Below, piece by piece: positions 35,910 through 46,936 of a stretch of DNA of 64,000 bases. Source of the DNA: Humulus lupulus (taxonomy: Eukaryota; Streptophyta; Magnoliopsida; Rosales; Cannabaceae); the NCBI RefSeq assembly GCF_963169125.1, contig NC_084795.1, positions 186,966,214 to 187,030,213 on the forward strand. The letters run 5' to 3'. Both the position numbers and the translations under genes were made by a program. Position 1 is the stretch's first letter. Every line of letters begins with the position of its first letter. Under the pieces are notes generated by a model that did no database searches, had not been told where the DNA came from, and saw nothing but the letters and a program-made list of their open reading frames with translations.

Positions 35910-36749
35910 CCATTGTCGCTTGTGACTAGGGTTACCGTTAAGGCTCACACTGAGGACCATGCTCGAGACCGCTCTATATCCTTCGCTTAGGAGTCGAGGT
36001 AAGAAAACTGAACCCAAGTTGTGAATGGGAATGAGATTCCCTGTAAATGAATAAGTGTGTGTTTTGTAACCTTTATATCTGTTATTGGTAATGTGAAAAT
36101 ACGACCTAAGGGAGTCAGTTCTAATGTTGAGTGTACTAAATGCAGCTCTGCTAAATAACTAGAGGTCTCGGCCTAAGGGCGCCGACCCCTATTTAGCTGT
36201 ATTAAGATTTATCTGCATGTTTTTATTAAACTATTGTTGTTGCCTAGTTTAGTATATATATATTCAGCTGTTAAAATACGGATTGGTCTATGTTTATTAT
36301 ATACACATTGATGCCATCTATGCTTGTTGATTATTGTTTTCTTGCTGAGCCTTGCCTCACTAGTGCTATGTGGTGCAGGTAAAGGCAAAGGAAAACTAGA
36401 CCAGACATGAGTTGGAGTACTTTGGGGGCGGTGTGTACATTGGCAGCTGCTCGACTGCCACGGCCAAGGGATTTACAGTGATTAGAGCTCAAACTTGTAT
36501 TTTTCCATTTAGACTCGCTACTGTTGTATTAACTTTATAGGGTTGTTTCTGTCATGTAAATACTATTTTTGGGATCCCATGTATCAAACTCTTGTTTAAA
36601 TGAAAGTCAACCATTTTACTATCAAAATCTTTTAACCCTAACCTATCATTTGACTTTAGAAACACATTTATGTTCAAATGACTTGATTTGCAAGTCTTGC
36701 ACTATTTTAAACACACAGTGTAATGGTATTGGTTACCCAGGGCGTTACA
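35910..36749 (+). mobile_element. Solo Tekay LTR I, right part
   Basis: Continuation of LTR I after J. It has 'gtgactagggttaccg' (35931), 'ttttcttgctgagcc' (36338) and 'tatgtggtgcaggta' (36367), ending GGGCGTTACA at 36749. The direct repeat gttat at both junctions shows J arrived after I. Confidence 0.8.
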
Positions 36750-37145
36750 CCACACATCCTATGGAACGAGTCCAAAAGCGGGGAGGAGTTAGATCCTCAC
36801 TTTGGGAACAAAGAGAGACCGATTGAATCATTTGAAAAGCTCGAAGAAGTGGAACTGAAGGATGAGGACACCACTAAAAAAATGAAGGTCGGGAGAAACC
36901 TGAGTAACGACGTGAAAAACGATTTGATCAACTTCATGAAAAAAAACCAAGACATCTTTGCTTGGACACACAACGACATGGTAGGCATGACCCTTCAGTC
37001 ATTACCCACGTCCTGAACATAGACCCGAAAGCATCTCTAGTATGCAAGAAGGGACGATCCCTAGATGCTGAGAGATATGAAGCTCTGAAAACCAATGTAA
37101 GGAAGGTCGAAGAGAATGGCTTCATCCAAGAGGCCTTCTATCCCC
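36750..37145 (+). pseudogene. Tat element B reverse transcriptase, N-terminal remnant
   Basis: Continues pol of B after LTR I. It reads MKVGRNLSNDVKNDLINF, then KKNQDIFAWTHNDMVGM, then after a frame change ITHVLNIDPKASLVCKKG and ENGFIQEAFYP. This matches the start of the RT region in elements A and C. Homology ends abruptly at about 37145, before the palm, so the catalytic core is gone. Confidence 0.75.
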
Positions 37146-37157
37146 TAGAGATTATTT

Positions 37158-37279
37158 TGTTGGGGTTTTATGGCCTAATTAAAACTCAATTTCTTTGTAA
37201 TCTCATTTTATTATGAATAAAAGAATAGAAATAAATTTTTACTTGGTCAATCACCTTCCACACATATTTTATTTTCACA
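37158..37279 (+). mobile_element. Fragment of a copia-like LTR at a deletion junction
   Basis: About 120 bp starting TGTTGGGGTTTTATGGCC, like the first bases of many Ty1/copia LTRs. It separates the RT start from the integrase end of element B. It has no right-hand terminus, so an insertion was probably followed by a deletion that removed the rest together with RT, RNase H and most of integrase. Confidence 0.4.
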
Positions 37280-37602
37280 AAGCACTGCTTGCCGAGTCCG
37301 TAGATCTCATTGAAGAAAGGCGGGAACAAGCTAACTTACGGGTGACGGCCTACCAACAAATGGTGGCTCGTTACTTCAATGGTCGGGTCAAAGACAAGAA
37401 GTTCTCCATTAGAGACCTCATCCTAAGCCGAGAATTCATCAATACGAGAGATCCAACTAATGAGGTCCTTGGTTCAAACTGGGAAGGGCCCTACTTGGAA
37501 GAGGGAGTTATGCAGCTAGGAACGTACGAGATACCAATGCAATGGAGAACATTCGAAGAAGTAATACCAGTAATTGGGCCGATGCTCTGCTTTGTCAAAT
37601 AG
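37280..37602 (+). pseudogene. Tat element B integrase C-terminal part
   Basis: Reads LLAESVDLIEERREQANLR, then YQQMVARYFNGRVKDKKFSI and DLILSREFINT, then VLGSNWEGPY. It matches the C-terminal DNA-binding part of the integrase of element C (LDFIDERREDSQL; YFNSKVKKRAFS; LGLNWEGPY). The core DDE domain is missing. It ends in a stop at 37600-37602. Confidence 0.8.
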
Positions 37603-38819
37603 AGATCCTCAAGACAGTCTTGACTTCCCCAAGTCCTCTACAAGGTCTAATAGTGGATGGTGAAACCCTGTTGGGTCCGACCAAACAATTATGAGAAAGG
37701 GACATTTTATAAAGAACCTAAGGGGCCATGACCCTATCTCACATCCAGTTGTTCTACTAGAGCTAATTGCAGGTGACTAGAGCAAAACATCAAAGAAAAA
37801 TTCCCTTACAAGTGATCCAATTGCAGACGATCGGGAAAAATAAGCAGTTCACCCCATTTTCTCGAGCCGTTAAGGGTAGGAAGGGCCTTTCGCTGGTCCC
37901 CTCATCGAAAGGGCCAGTCCCAACATAAGTGACCAGGCTCTCCCACTCTCCTAGTAACTTAGGGGGCATTAGGGGAACCATGTGTATGGAACAAAGAAAA
38001 GGTATTGCAAAGTTCAGGGTACTGCGTATGGAGCAAAGCAACACACGTATAGAACAAAGTAGTGGACATGCAATGTTCGTGAAGCAAAGTTTGTAGAACA
38101 TAGTAGCAGATATGTGGTTCGTGTTGCAAAGTTCATTTATGTCATGTGTAAAAAACCAATATAGTAGCAAATATGCAGTTTGTATAGCACGACCTGATCT
38201 AGATCTGGTTGTGCAACTAGAGCCAATTCCAGTCGACCGGGGCAGAAAAGCAAAGCAACTTGCCCTTACAGGCCAGACAATTGTAGGCGATCAGGAAAAA
38301 TAAGCTGTTCACCCCATTTTCACGAGCCATTAAGATGTAGGAGGGCCCCTCATTGGTCCCCCCGTCAAAAGGGCTAGTCACAGCATAAGTGACTAGGCTC
38401 CCCTACTCTCCTAGACACGTGGGAGGCATAACGGGCACCATACGCATGGAACAAAGCATAGGTAGTGCAAATTTTGTGTAGCAAAGTTTGTAGAACATAG
38501 AAGTAGATATGCAGTTTGTGTAGCAAAGTTTGTGTATGTCATGTGGAGAAAAGCAAAAAAAATGCAAAGATCATGCAGAGTTCATGTAAAATATGTTCAT
38601 AAGGAAGCATGGAAGAAAACAATAGCCGAAAAGGAAAAATTCAGAATCTTGTACAAAGAAACATCAAGCACGAATGCCAAAATATAGGAGAAGTTATCAT
38701 CAATATAAAACAAAAGCAACCAAGTTAAGGCCAATGTTCACATAGATGGGAGCATAGTCCAATGTAAAGAACAAAAATAAAGAAAAACAATGGTAAGGAG
38801 CCTAAACAGGGTCGGTGGA
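37603..38819 (+). repeat. 3' non-coding region of element B with tandem duplication
   Basis: Non-coding stretch behind pol. A unit of about 460 bp at roughly 37745-38204 is repeated, diverged, at 38205-38600: compare 'gttcaccccatttt' at 37847 and at 38307. Smaller repeats on 'gcaaagtttgtagaacata' occur at 38084 and 38481. A purine-rich 'acttagggggcatt' lies at 37957-37970, like the one at 55720 in element C. The frames here (37790-38170 minus, 38112-38303 plus) are not genes. Confidence 0.6.
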
Positions 38820-41100
38820 GCAATCACCTGAGCCAGTTGTGCCCTCATCAGTGGTACCCATGTCATTGGCGCCCTCACTAGTGACCCCCTTGCAAATGGC
38901 CCCCTTGCCAGTGGCCACCTTGCCAAAGGAAGCCTCGATAGGTGCAACTCCCATTGCCCCAACCTACTCCGGGGTAACCTGATCAGCACTATCCTCATCG
39001 TAGCCACAATAACGGTTTTCAGCCTCCTCCTCGTCTGTCTCCTCGGATAGGCGAGCCTGAAAGTTTGACAAAATACTAGTGGGAGCTGGCTCACCCATGA
39101 AGCTAAAGTGAAGACCCAGTTTAAGCTCCAAATATAAAAAAATATGTTGCTAGTCTTCTCGCTGCAACCCCTACGATCTGCCTCGACATCACAGGTGGAC
39201 TTGTCTTACTTGGCCATGAGAAGCACATCAATGGCATCATTTCAAATCTTCCATGCCTCAGTATCTTATTGGGTAGATGCTGCCACTATGGTGGCATCCT
39301 GGAAGAACAGATCCTCACAAGCTCCTGCTCTGAGAAAGCTAGGGCAGTGCCAGAGCTCTCGAAGTCAGAAAGGGCACTCTCAAAATTTGAGCGAGTCTTT
39401 TGGAGATCTTCAGCCCCTCTCTCAAGCTAGCAATGAAGATTCACCATAGTCACTGCCACCTGCAAAATAAAGCAAGAAGTTTTTGAGGATGTGCTCTAAC
39501 CAGAAGGAAAATGGGACAAATCAAAATGGTTACTAACACTATTTTCCATTTCTTGGCGCAACAAGTCTAGAGAAGATTTCATGGTCCCGATTGCTAGCTG
39601 CGGAGGAGACGGGGTCCCAATTCTACGGACTCCAACATCCATCTTATCCATGGTAATGCCTAGTTGGAGAGGCCCATGAAGTGTCAACTCTGAAGAAGGC
39701 AGAGTAGCGGAGGATAATGTGCGTGATGGCACAGCAGGACACGAAGTGCTCTCCAGGATAAGGTCCGATGGAGTAGAACCAGATAGAGCAGCAGCTAGAG
39801 GTCGGATGTTGACTCTCATAGCTTTCATGCGCGATTGATTCTGGGTCAAGGAGTGTTTCTTTTGCCTCCAGGAACACCCTGGAATAGTGAAAGGCTGAGA
39901 AGAGAACTTTAATGGGTCCATGGGTTCTACAATTCAAAAATCAAATAGTGAGACGAGGAAAAAAAAAATCCAAACCTCACATAAATGAGCCTAATAAATA
40001 GCTTTGTCAACATGTAGGAATTAAGCACCCAACTAATCTATAAGGCAAGGCCCACTAGTAGGTGCTCCTCCACTTGGGGGAGAATCGAGAGAACTCGGAC
40101 CGGCCCACTTCTCTAAGATAGATCCTACTAGTGCCTCATCCTCTATATAAGGCCGATGAACGCATGGATAAGTGACGAAGAAGGGCATGGAAGAAAGTTG
40201 TGCGGTGGTGGGAGCCGAAAATTCGTCCTATGAAGAAGGGAACGAGCAATGCAACACGGATCACGAAGTCTCCCCCTGTGCCACAGCAAGTCCTAAGGCT
40301 TCGACCACTAAAATATCTGAGGCATCAAGAAACACCCGGGATGAAGAATGGTCCATTCCATGAGCTAAAGGACCTTCCACCTTGGGGGTCTCCGGTTGCT
40401 GGTCGCTGACCACGGCGGGCCTCTCGTCACCGACTGCCGCCTCGTCTCTACCATGAGGAACCAGAACTTTGCGGCCTACCATATTACTGCATGTAAGGAT
40501 AATGATTGGAAAGCCCCACTCATCAACGTGCTTTAGGGACGGGGAGGGCTTCACTACATTAAGATACTGGTCTGCACCCAAGACACTGCAAAACCGTAGA
40601 GTGTGATCCAAAAGAAGGAAGTGTGTGGACTTGTACCTCGTCGGCATTCTAGCTTGAAGATGGTTCAGGCGACCCTCGTACCTGGGCCCTGCCGATGGAC
40701 AAGTAGAGATACCTGCTAAAACAAACACACACATTAGACTAATGCAAATCAAGTACATTCAGGTGACTACTAATGTCCCTGTAAAAGAGCTCACCAGTCG
40801 CCAAGGGCGAGGACTCCCCCAAAGGATGGCGAGAATGATGCCTTAATGCTCCTAAGAAGGAAGTGTGTGGTCTTGTACCTCGTCGGCATTCTAGCCTGAA
40901 GATGGTTCAAGCAACCCTCGTACCTGGGCCCCGCCGACGGACAAGTAGAGATACCTGCTAAAAAAAACACACACATTAGACTAATGCAAATCAAGTACAT
41001 CCAGGTGACTACTAACGTCCCCGTAAAAGAGCTCACTAGTTGCCAAGGGTGAGGACTCCTCCACAGGACGGCGAGAATGATGCCTTAATGCTCCTAAGAA
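38820..41100 (-). pseudogene. Antisense gene of Tat element B, decayed
   Basis: Minus-strand gene behind pol, the counterpart of the gene at 59094-61813 in element C. The clearest part is the C-terminal exon: SNFQARLSEETDEEEAENRY then CGYDEDSADQV (39070-38980), continuing in an acidic, glycine-rich tail to about 38820. Upstream (39145-39440) is a segment with ESALSDFESSGTALAFSEQE, coiled-coil-like, then a frame at 39496-39921, and GPRYEGRLNHLQARMPTRYK at 40625-40720. A 242-bp tandem duplication (40618-41101) repeats that last stretch. Frames are broken and exon limits not firm. No enzyme function is known to me for this family. Confidence 0.5.
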
Positions 41101-41101
41101 G
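40618..41101. repeat. 242-bp tandem duplication
   Basis: Two copies, about 40618-40859 and 40860-41101, head to tail, about 94% alike by eye. Both begin near 'gaagtgtgtgg' and end 'ctcctaagaag'. The unit covers part of an antisense exon and what looks like the adjoining intron. The copies differ mainly by transitions. Confidence 0.75.
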
Positions 41102-41599
41102 TATTGCAAAGAAAGCCAAATGGAATAGTTACCAAGTTCCCTGAAGCCGCTGTGAGAGGAGCCGATACCCCTCGTCAACAAGTATATGGATGGGTAGTTC
41201 CCAGTGTCATGGCCTGACATTTGGACAGCAGAAATGCCTGTGAGACACCTTGACTCCTCTAAGCCAAGGTCAGCCTTCCAACGATACAGATAACAATGGG
41301 CACATTTTTCGCGCGACTGTACGCCTTTTCACACTTCCGTCTCTCGAACAACTCTCACCGAGCCATGCTCTCAAGCATCTATGAGTACATACGGGCATCA
41401 ATGCTCTCTCGCCAAGATACTCACCCTGTCCATAGGTTCTCACTATGTCAAGGAAAATCCCATAATTGATGCTCACCCAGACATTCGCAAGCCAAGGTAG
41501 CATGAACTTGAGATCTTGGTGCATGAACTTGAGAGTCTCCATTGATGTAGAGCGTTTTTCCATTGGTGATGTGAAATCACAAGAGATGGAGACAAATGT

Positions 41600-42043
41600 T
41601 TTGATTTTTGGGGAATTTAGTGGTTAGAAAAACAATGGAGGATATAACACTTAGATAAATAATAACACAAACATAGGCAACCAATAGACACAAATTAGAT
41701 ACAAAATGTTTTGACAAGATGAGGATTTCAAACCACTAAGAGTTTCTTTAGGTTTCTACAAAATTGAACTATCAAGTGAGATACAATAAGCCTTTGAGAT
41801 TATTAAATTATTCAAACAATCTTGATGAATTTCTTGGAGAAAACTGAGTCTTGGACAGCTAGAAAGATCATAGGGGGGGGGGGGGCGGCTTAGAGAGAGA
41901 GAGAGAGATCAATTCCCAAATATTCTAAAAAAACCCCCCAAAATAGGTTAAGTACCATCATTAGATTCCATCAATAAGATTAAAGTTTTATAAAACACAT
42001 TTTGGAGCTAAAAAAATAAGTTTTTTGTATAGTATGTGGCGAC
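41600..42043 (-). mobile_element. Family R repeat, copy 2, one half
   Basis: Non-coding. Similar to 2380-2620 in the block 'cttgatgaatttctt' and the following purine-rich stretch. It contains a run of 13 G (41873-41885) and a GA repeat just after. The other half is at 47560-47830 beyond the CACTA transposon. 41102-41599 before it holds only a minus-strand frame of 98 codons (41270-41563) that I do not recognise. Confidence 0.4.
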
Positions 42044-43781
42044 CACTACTACAAAAAAGGGCAATTGTGTTAGTCAAATGCGTCAGTCAACTGCGTTGAC
42101 TGAGGCTGCTGACCAAGAATTAACATTTGTGACAGTTGGACACTATCACAGATGCGGGGTCAATTGCGTCATAACATACATTGACGGCGTTGAACGGGGC
42201 CATTTGCGTTAGTGGGCCACTGAAGCTGTTAGCGGGATCATTTGCGTCAGTGGCCCACTGACGCAAATGGGCCAGTACCGTCAGTGGGCCACTGACGCAA
42301 ATGGTACGTTAAGTGAATTAAGCCCCCCTTTCGTCCCCGACAGCCACATTGACCTAACAAGTTTCAGAAGACAAAATACTAAAGAAAACCAGCGGCGCCC
42401 CCTTTAGTTTTCCCTCGTTTTGGTAAGTTTTTATCATTTTTTTTTTCAATTTTAATGTAAAAATAATGATGTATATAAGTTTATGAACCTTATATATAGT
42501 TTTTTTTTTTTTATATAGATTTTGTATTTCTGAAGATTATTGTTTGAAAACCCATAAACTTTCTTAGATTTTTGGAGTTTTCTACTTCAAGATCTCACAT
42601 TGCTCAATTACCATAAGTAAGTGCAATTTTATTAATTTTTGTGATTTGTTTTTATAAATTGACTATATTTCAAATTTTTTAATTTTTGGATAGTTTTATA
42701 TTAATGATTATGTAATTGTTTTAGGTTTAAACTTTGCATTTTGATATTTTATTTTTTTAGAATTTTTTTATTATAATTTCTTTATTTTTTGTTAACTTTT
42801 TCAATTTTTTTTAATTTAATTTTATTTTGGATTTACTTATGTAAATGATTATATATATATTAATGTATATATTTTGTATAAGTTTCACTTTATTAATTAT
42901 TTAGTTTGAATATTTTGAGTAAATTTTTTTTTATATTTTGTTAACTTTTTAAATTTCGGGTTTAATTGGTTAAATATGTATATATTAAATTGTTTGTTTT
43001 CTTTAAGTTATATTTTATTATTGATTTAGTTAAGATATTTATAGTCGTTTTTTCTTTATGTGATTTGTTAAATTTTTTTTTTAAAAAAATATTTTATTTC
43101 AGGTTTAAGTATTTAAATGAGTACATACAACAAATTAATTTTTTTTCTTTAAGCACTTTATTGTTTATTTAGTTACAATATAACTTTAATATATTTTTCT
43201 TTATATTTTGTCAACTTTTTTATTATTTTTTTGTTTATTGTTATATTTGAGTAGGTATTTTGTTGACAACTTTGTTTGTGAGATCAAGCTTTGGAGGATT
43301 TTATATTAGAGGTAATATTTTAAACCTTAATGTATAATTAAGATATTGAACTTAGTGGAATGTATGAATTATAAAATAGTGGAGATAGGTTCTGGGAGTG
43401 TGTGCTGCGGTGATATAAGGCTGTAATTATGCATGTTTGATTGATTAATTGATTTGTTGTGTTTATGTGATGAATATAAGTTTATTTAAATATATTTTGG
43501 GAAATATGATAGATATAAGGGAAATGATGCCCAATTTTTTTTAAGATTTACTAATATGAGAATTATGCATGTTTGATTGATTTGTTGAATATTTTTGTGT
43601 ATATCACGTGTTGTATACATGCATGTTTTAAATTTGGGAAATGTGATAGAAATAGGGGAAATGCTGCCCAATTTTTTTGGACATATTGTTTCCTTTATTT
43701 ACATTTCAATTACGTAATCCACGAACTTAATTGTTAATGTTTGTTACTTTGTTTGTTTTTTTGTGTGTGTGAAGTTTGACA

Positions 43782-44167
43782 ATGGATAGAGATTGGATGT
43801 CAGCGGGTAGGTTATCCGTGAAATATAGGAATGGAGTTGAGTTTATCTTGCAATTTTGTGCAAGAAAGACTCAATCTCCTAATAGTATTCGTTGTCCTTG
43901 TGTTAAGTGTGTTAACGTTGTCAGGATGTCAATTTTTATAATAAAATATCACTTATTTAGGAATAGAATAGAAAAAACTTATAAAGTATGGATTTTGCAC
44001 GGAGAAAGAATGAAAGTCACTGATGATGGACCATCTAAGAATAATAAGTATTTTGATGTGGATTACGAAGTTGATGATATTACAGAAATGATTGATGATG
44101 CACAATATGAATAAAATGTTGATCCAATTAAATTTCAGTCAATCTTAGAAGATGTTGAGAAACCTAT
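43782..44167 (+). pseudogene. CACTA transposase, N-terminal (transposase-associated) domain
   Basis: Frame from ATG at 43782: MDRDWMSAGRLSVKYRNGVE, then IRCPCVKCVN and VWILHGERM. This is the transposase-associated domain at the start of plant En/Spm transposases, with its C-P-C-x2-C zinc ligands. A TAA at 44112-44114 interrupts the frame, which otherwise runs on (FQSILEDVEKP) to the insertion point of LTR K. It resumes at 46538. Confidence 0.8.
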
Positions 44168-46537
44168 TGTAACACCCTAAGTTGCTAATAAGGTTTAGGA
44201 CCTTGATTAGCGTGCCTGGAGGGCAATAAGTGAATTAATATGATAATATATGAATTTAAATGAATATGTGATTAGAATGCATGTTTAGGTGGTATAAAAA
44301 TGTATGTGGGCCCCGTTTGTATGATAGGGGTAAATTGGTAATTTTAGCCCGTTGAGGGCATAAATGTGATAATTATATTATGTGGTTTGTACCACGTAAG
44401 TGTGGTGATATTAATGTGATGCACGTGCCAAGACGGTCCTAGGGAGCTAATTAGTTTAAAAGTCACAACGGTGTTAACTACCCGGCTCGGGAGGAGCCCA
44501 GGGGTGTTTTGGGGATTTTGTAAATTGAATTCTTGTGAGTTAATGGTAACTAGAAATTTGGTAACTTGTGTAACTGTTAGTAACCGCTGAGAGTAACAGG
44601 TTCAGGTGGGAAAGTGGTAGAATTGTAATATAGATATGAAATGACAAAGGTGTCCTTGAGGCTTAGTTAGGAAGGGATATTTGAGGAAGGGTAGAATGGT
44701 CATTTGACAAGATAGATAACCTTCAGCAGAAGGAAAAAGGGATATACGTATAACACTTGGTGATAGTTGGTTTATGCTAAAATTTGGGACCTAGAGAAAG
44801 AACAAAAGAAAAGCAAAAGGAAGAAGCTGAATTTGAGTCTTAGGAGGAGGATCAAGAGGTTTGAGGTGACCAAGATCAAGCTTAGGCCAAGGTTGTTCAG
44901 AGGTAAGAGTTTGTGCTCTGTTTTAGTTGAATTTAAGTCTGAATGTATAGAGATTGAGTGTGGAAATCTAAAGGGGATATGGCTGGTTTCACTTGGAAAT
45001 TCAACTAGGGTAATCAAGAGTAAAGAGGTTGGAGGCTGGAATTGAGAAGGGTTCAAGCCAGATTCCTGATTGAGGTAAGAGTTCTAACATGTTTATATTT
45101 TAGTTTCTGATGTGGTTTAAGACTTTAGAAGCAAGGTTCATATTTTTCAAGCTATGGTTTAAGTCCTAGAAGCCATGGTTTAGGTTTTTGAGATTTGAGC
45201 TCAAGAGTGGATCTTTGGGTGTGATTGTGTAATTGGGTTTGGTTATGATGTTTATAGGTTGTTAAAGGGTTCATTTGGGGTTTTGAATTGATTTTGGGGC
45301 TTAGGTACTTGTTTGGGATGATTTGGAGTGGTTTTGGCTTGGGAAAAACGCAGGGGAAAACCCAGAAATCTGGGTTCGCGAAGGAGCGCCGCGGCCCTGT
45401 TCTTGGGCGCCGCGGCGCGTGGTTGCATCAGGATGAGGGAACGCCGCTGGGCACCGTGGCCCTAGGCCATTTTTGACAGTAAAAAATAGCATTTTTAGGG
45501 CTTTTTCCCGGGGACTCGGGGGATGGTTCCAATGCGTTGTTTTAAGGAATTAGAGGTCCCGTGAGTGCGGGAGTGGTCCCGGAAGTGGTTTTGGATTGGT
45601 TAGTATTAAACAGTGTTTTACATGTGTTGTGACTAGGATTTTGGAGAGGCTCGTGATAAAGGACCGTGCTTGTGAACGTAGTGCATCGGAAAGCTCAGAA
45701 TACAGGTAAGAAAACTGTAGCACCCGTAGAGCAGGGCTTGGGCCCATAGTTTTGTCACAGGGCGTGGCCCTAGATTTTATTATTGCTATGATGTAGCATT
45801 ACATGAATGATTATGTATTTGATTTTTATTTGAGTATGGTAAATGTGGAAATAACATATTGAATGGCGAAGGGCCGAAAACGGCGAAGGGTTGAGAACGG
45901 CGAAGGCCGAGAATGACAGAGAGGCCGGGAATACCACTTAGGACATGAAGTGCTCGTGGCTAGGGTGAGACCCCAATAGATACATGGGATATCCTTACGG
46001 TGTAGACCGAGATCTCAGGCTTTGGTAATGCTTCTAGGACGGCATGGCCGTATATGTGTTAGATTTTATGGACTGTCTGACTAGATATGGGCTGTCTGCT
46101 ATTATGACTGTATATTATGCATATGTTATGTACTGTTTGAGTTTTCTTGCTGGGCTTCGGCTCACGGGTGCTCTGTGTTGCAGGTAAGGGCAACGAGAAA
46201 GTCAACTAGCCATGAGTACGGAGAGCATGGGGGCGGCGCGTACATGTTTGGCCTGCCCGACTGCTTTGGTTTGGAATATTTTGAGAAATGGCTGTACAAA
46301 CCCTAGTTTTGATGGTTAACTACTTATAAACTTGTTTTGAGTTGTAAATATTTTATAAACTGAGTTCTGGGATCCCACATGTTAAACTCTTGAACTTTTA
46401 ATGAAATAGAGCACTTTTCGAAGATTACAGCCTAGACTTCTGTTTAATCACACTTTTATTCTAAAAACCTCGTTTAGTGAGTTGATTGCACATTTTAACC
46501 TCACTTAGTAACGGCTCTAAGGTAGTAGGGCGTTACA
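44168..46537 (+). mobile_element. Solo Tekay LTR K
   Basis: 2370 bp, TGTAACACCC to GGGCGTTACA, with a perfect target duplication cctat at 44163-44167 and 46538-46542. Landmarks are 'ttgattagcgtgcc' (44202) and 'gttttcttgctgggc' (46140). The block 45870-45910 repeats 'ggcgaagg' and 'gagaacggcgaagg'. The insertion lies in the CACTA transposase gene; both flanks read in the same frame once one copy of the duplication is removed. Frames at 44767-45056 (both strands) and 45288-45747 are not genes. Confidence 0.9.
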
Positions 46538-46542
46538 CCTAT

Positions 46543-46936
46543 TTTCCCTAATTGTACAAGGTTCACTAAATTATCATCACTGCTTAGGTTGTATAACTTA
46601 AAAACCAAACAAGGGTAGAGTGATAAGGGAATGATAGAGTAGTTAACATTTTTAGGGGAATTATTACATGAAGGTAATGAAATATCGTCTTCATTTTATG
46701 AAGCAAAGAAGACATTGCGTTCGTATACATGCAATATGAAAAAATACATGCTTGTATACGTGCAATATGAAAAAATGCATGCTTGTCCTAACGATTGCAT
46801 TTTATATCGAAAGAGATTTGTTGATGCAATTTCATGTCCAACATGTGGCGAGTCTAGATGGAAAAAGAAAAAAAAATCTGATGCAGTTAGAAAATGTGTC
46901 TCTACAAAGGGTCCACCAGATGCAGTTAGCAAATGA
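46543..46936 (+). pseudogene. CACTA transposase, continued, truncated
   Basis: Continues the transposase: FPNCTRFTKLSSLLRLYNLK, then GNEISSSFYEAKKTLRS, then YEKMHACPNDCILYRKRF and ISCPTCGESRWKKKK. The CPNDC and CPTCG pairs are the conserved zinc-binding residues of plant CACTA transposases. Two in-frame stops occur near 46616 and 46640. A 31-bp tandem duplication (46723-46753 / 46754-46784) adds residues before the YEKMHACPNDC motif. The frame ends at 46936. The DDE catalytic domain that should follow is missing. Confidence 0.8.

Noticed and set aside
41270..41563. 98-codon minus-strand frame as the first exon of the antisense gene of B
   Set aside because: It does not show the motifs of exon 1 of element C and I could not join it in frame; left unassigned.
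42180..42310. Regularly spaced inverted repeats as a CRISPR-like array
   Set aside because: These are CACTA subterminal repeats without unique spacers of constant length, in a plant nuclear context.
42966..43172. Hydrophobic 68-codon frame in the CACTA left part
   Set aside because: Pure AT-rich low-complexity sequence; a phenylalanine/isoleucine-rich translation is expected by chance.
44767..45056. Overlapping frames of 92 and 94 codons on both strands as a small gene
   Set aside because: They lie inside solo LTR K at a place without coding content in other copies of the LTR.
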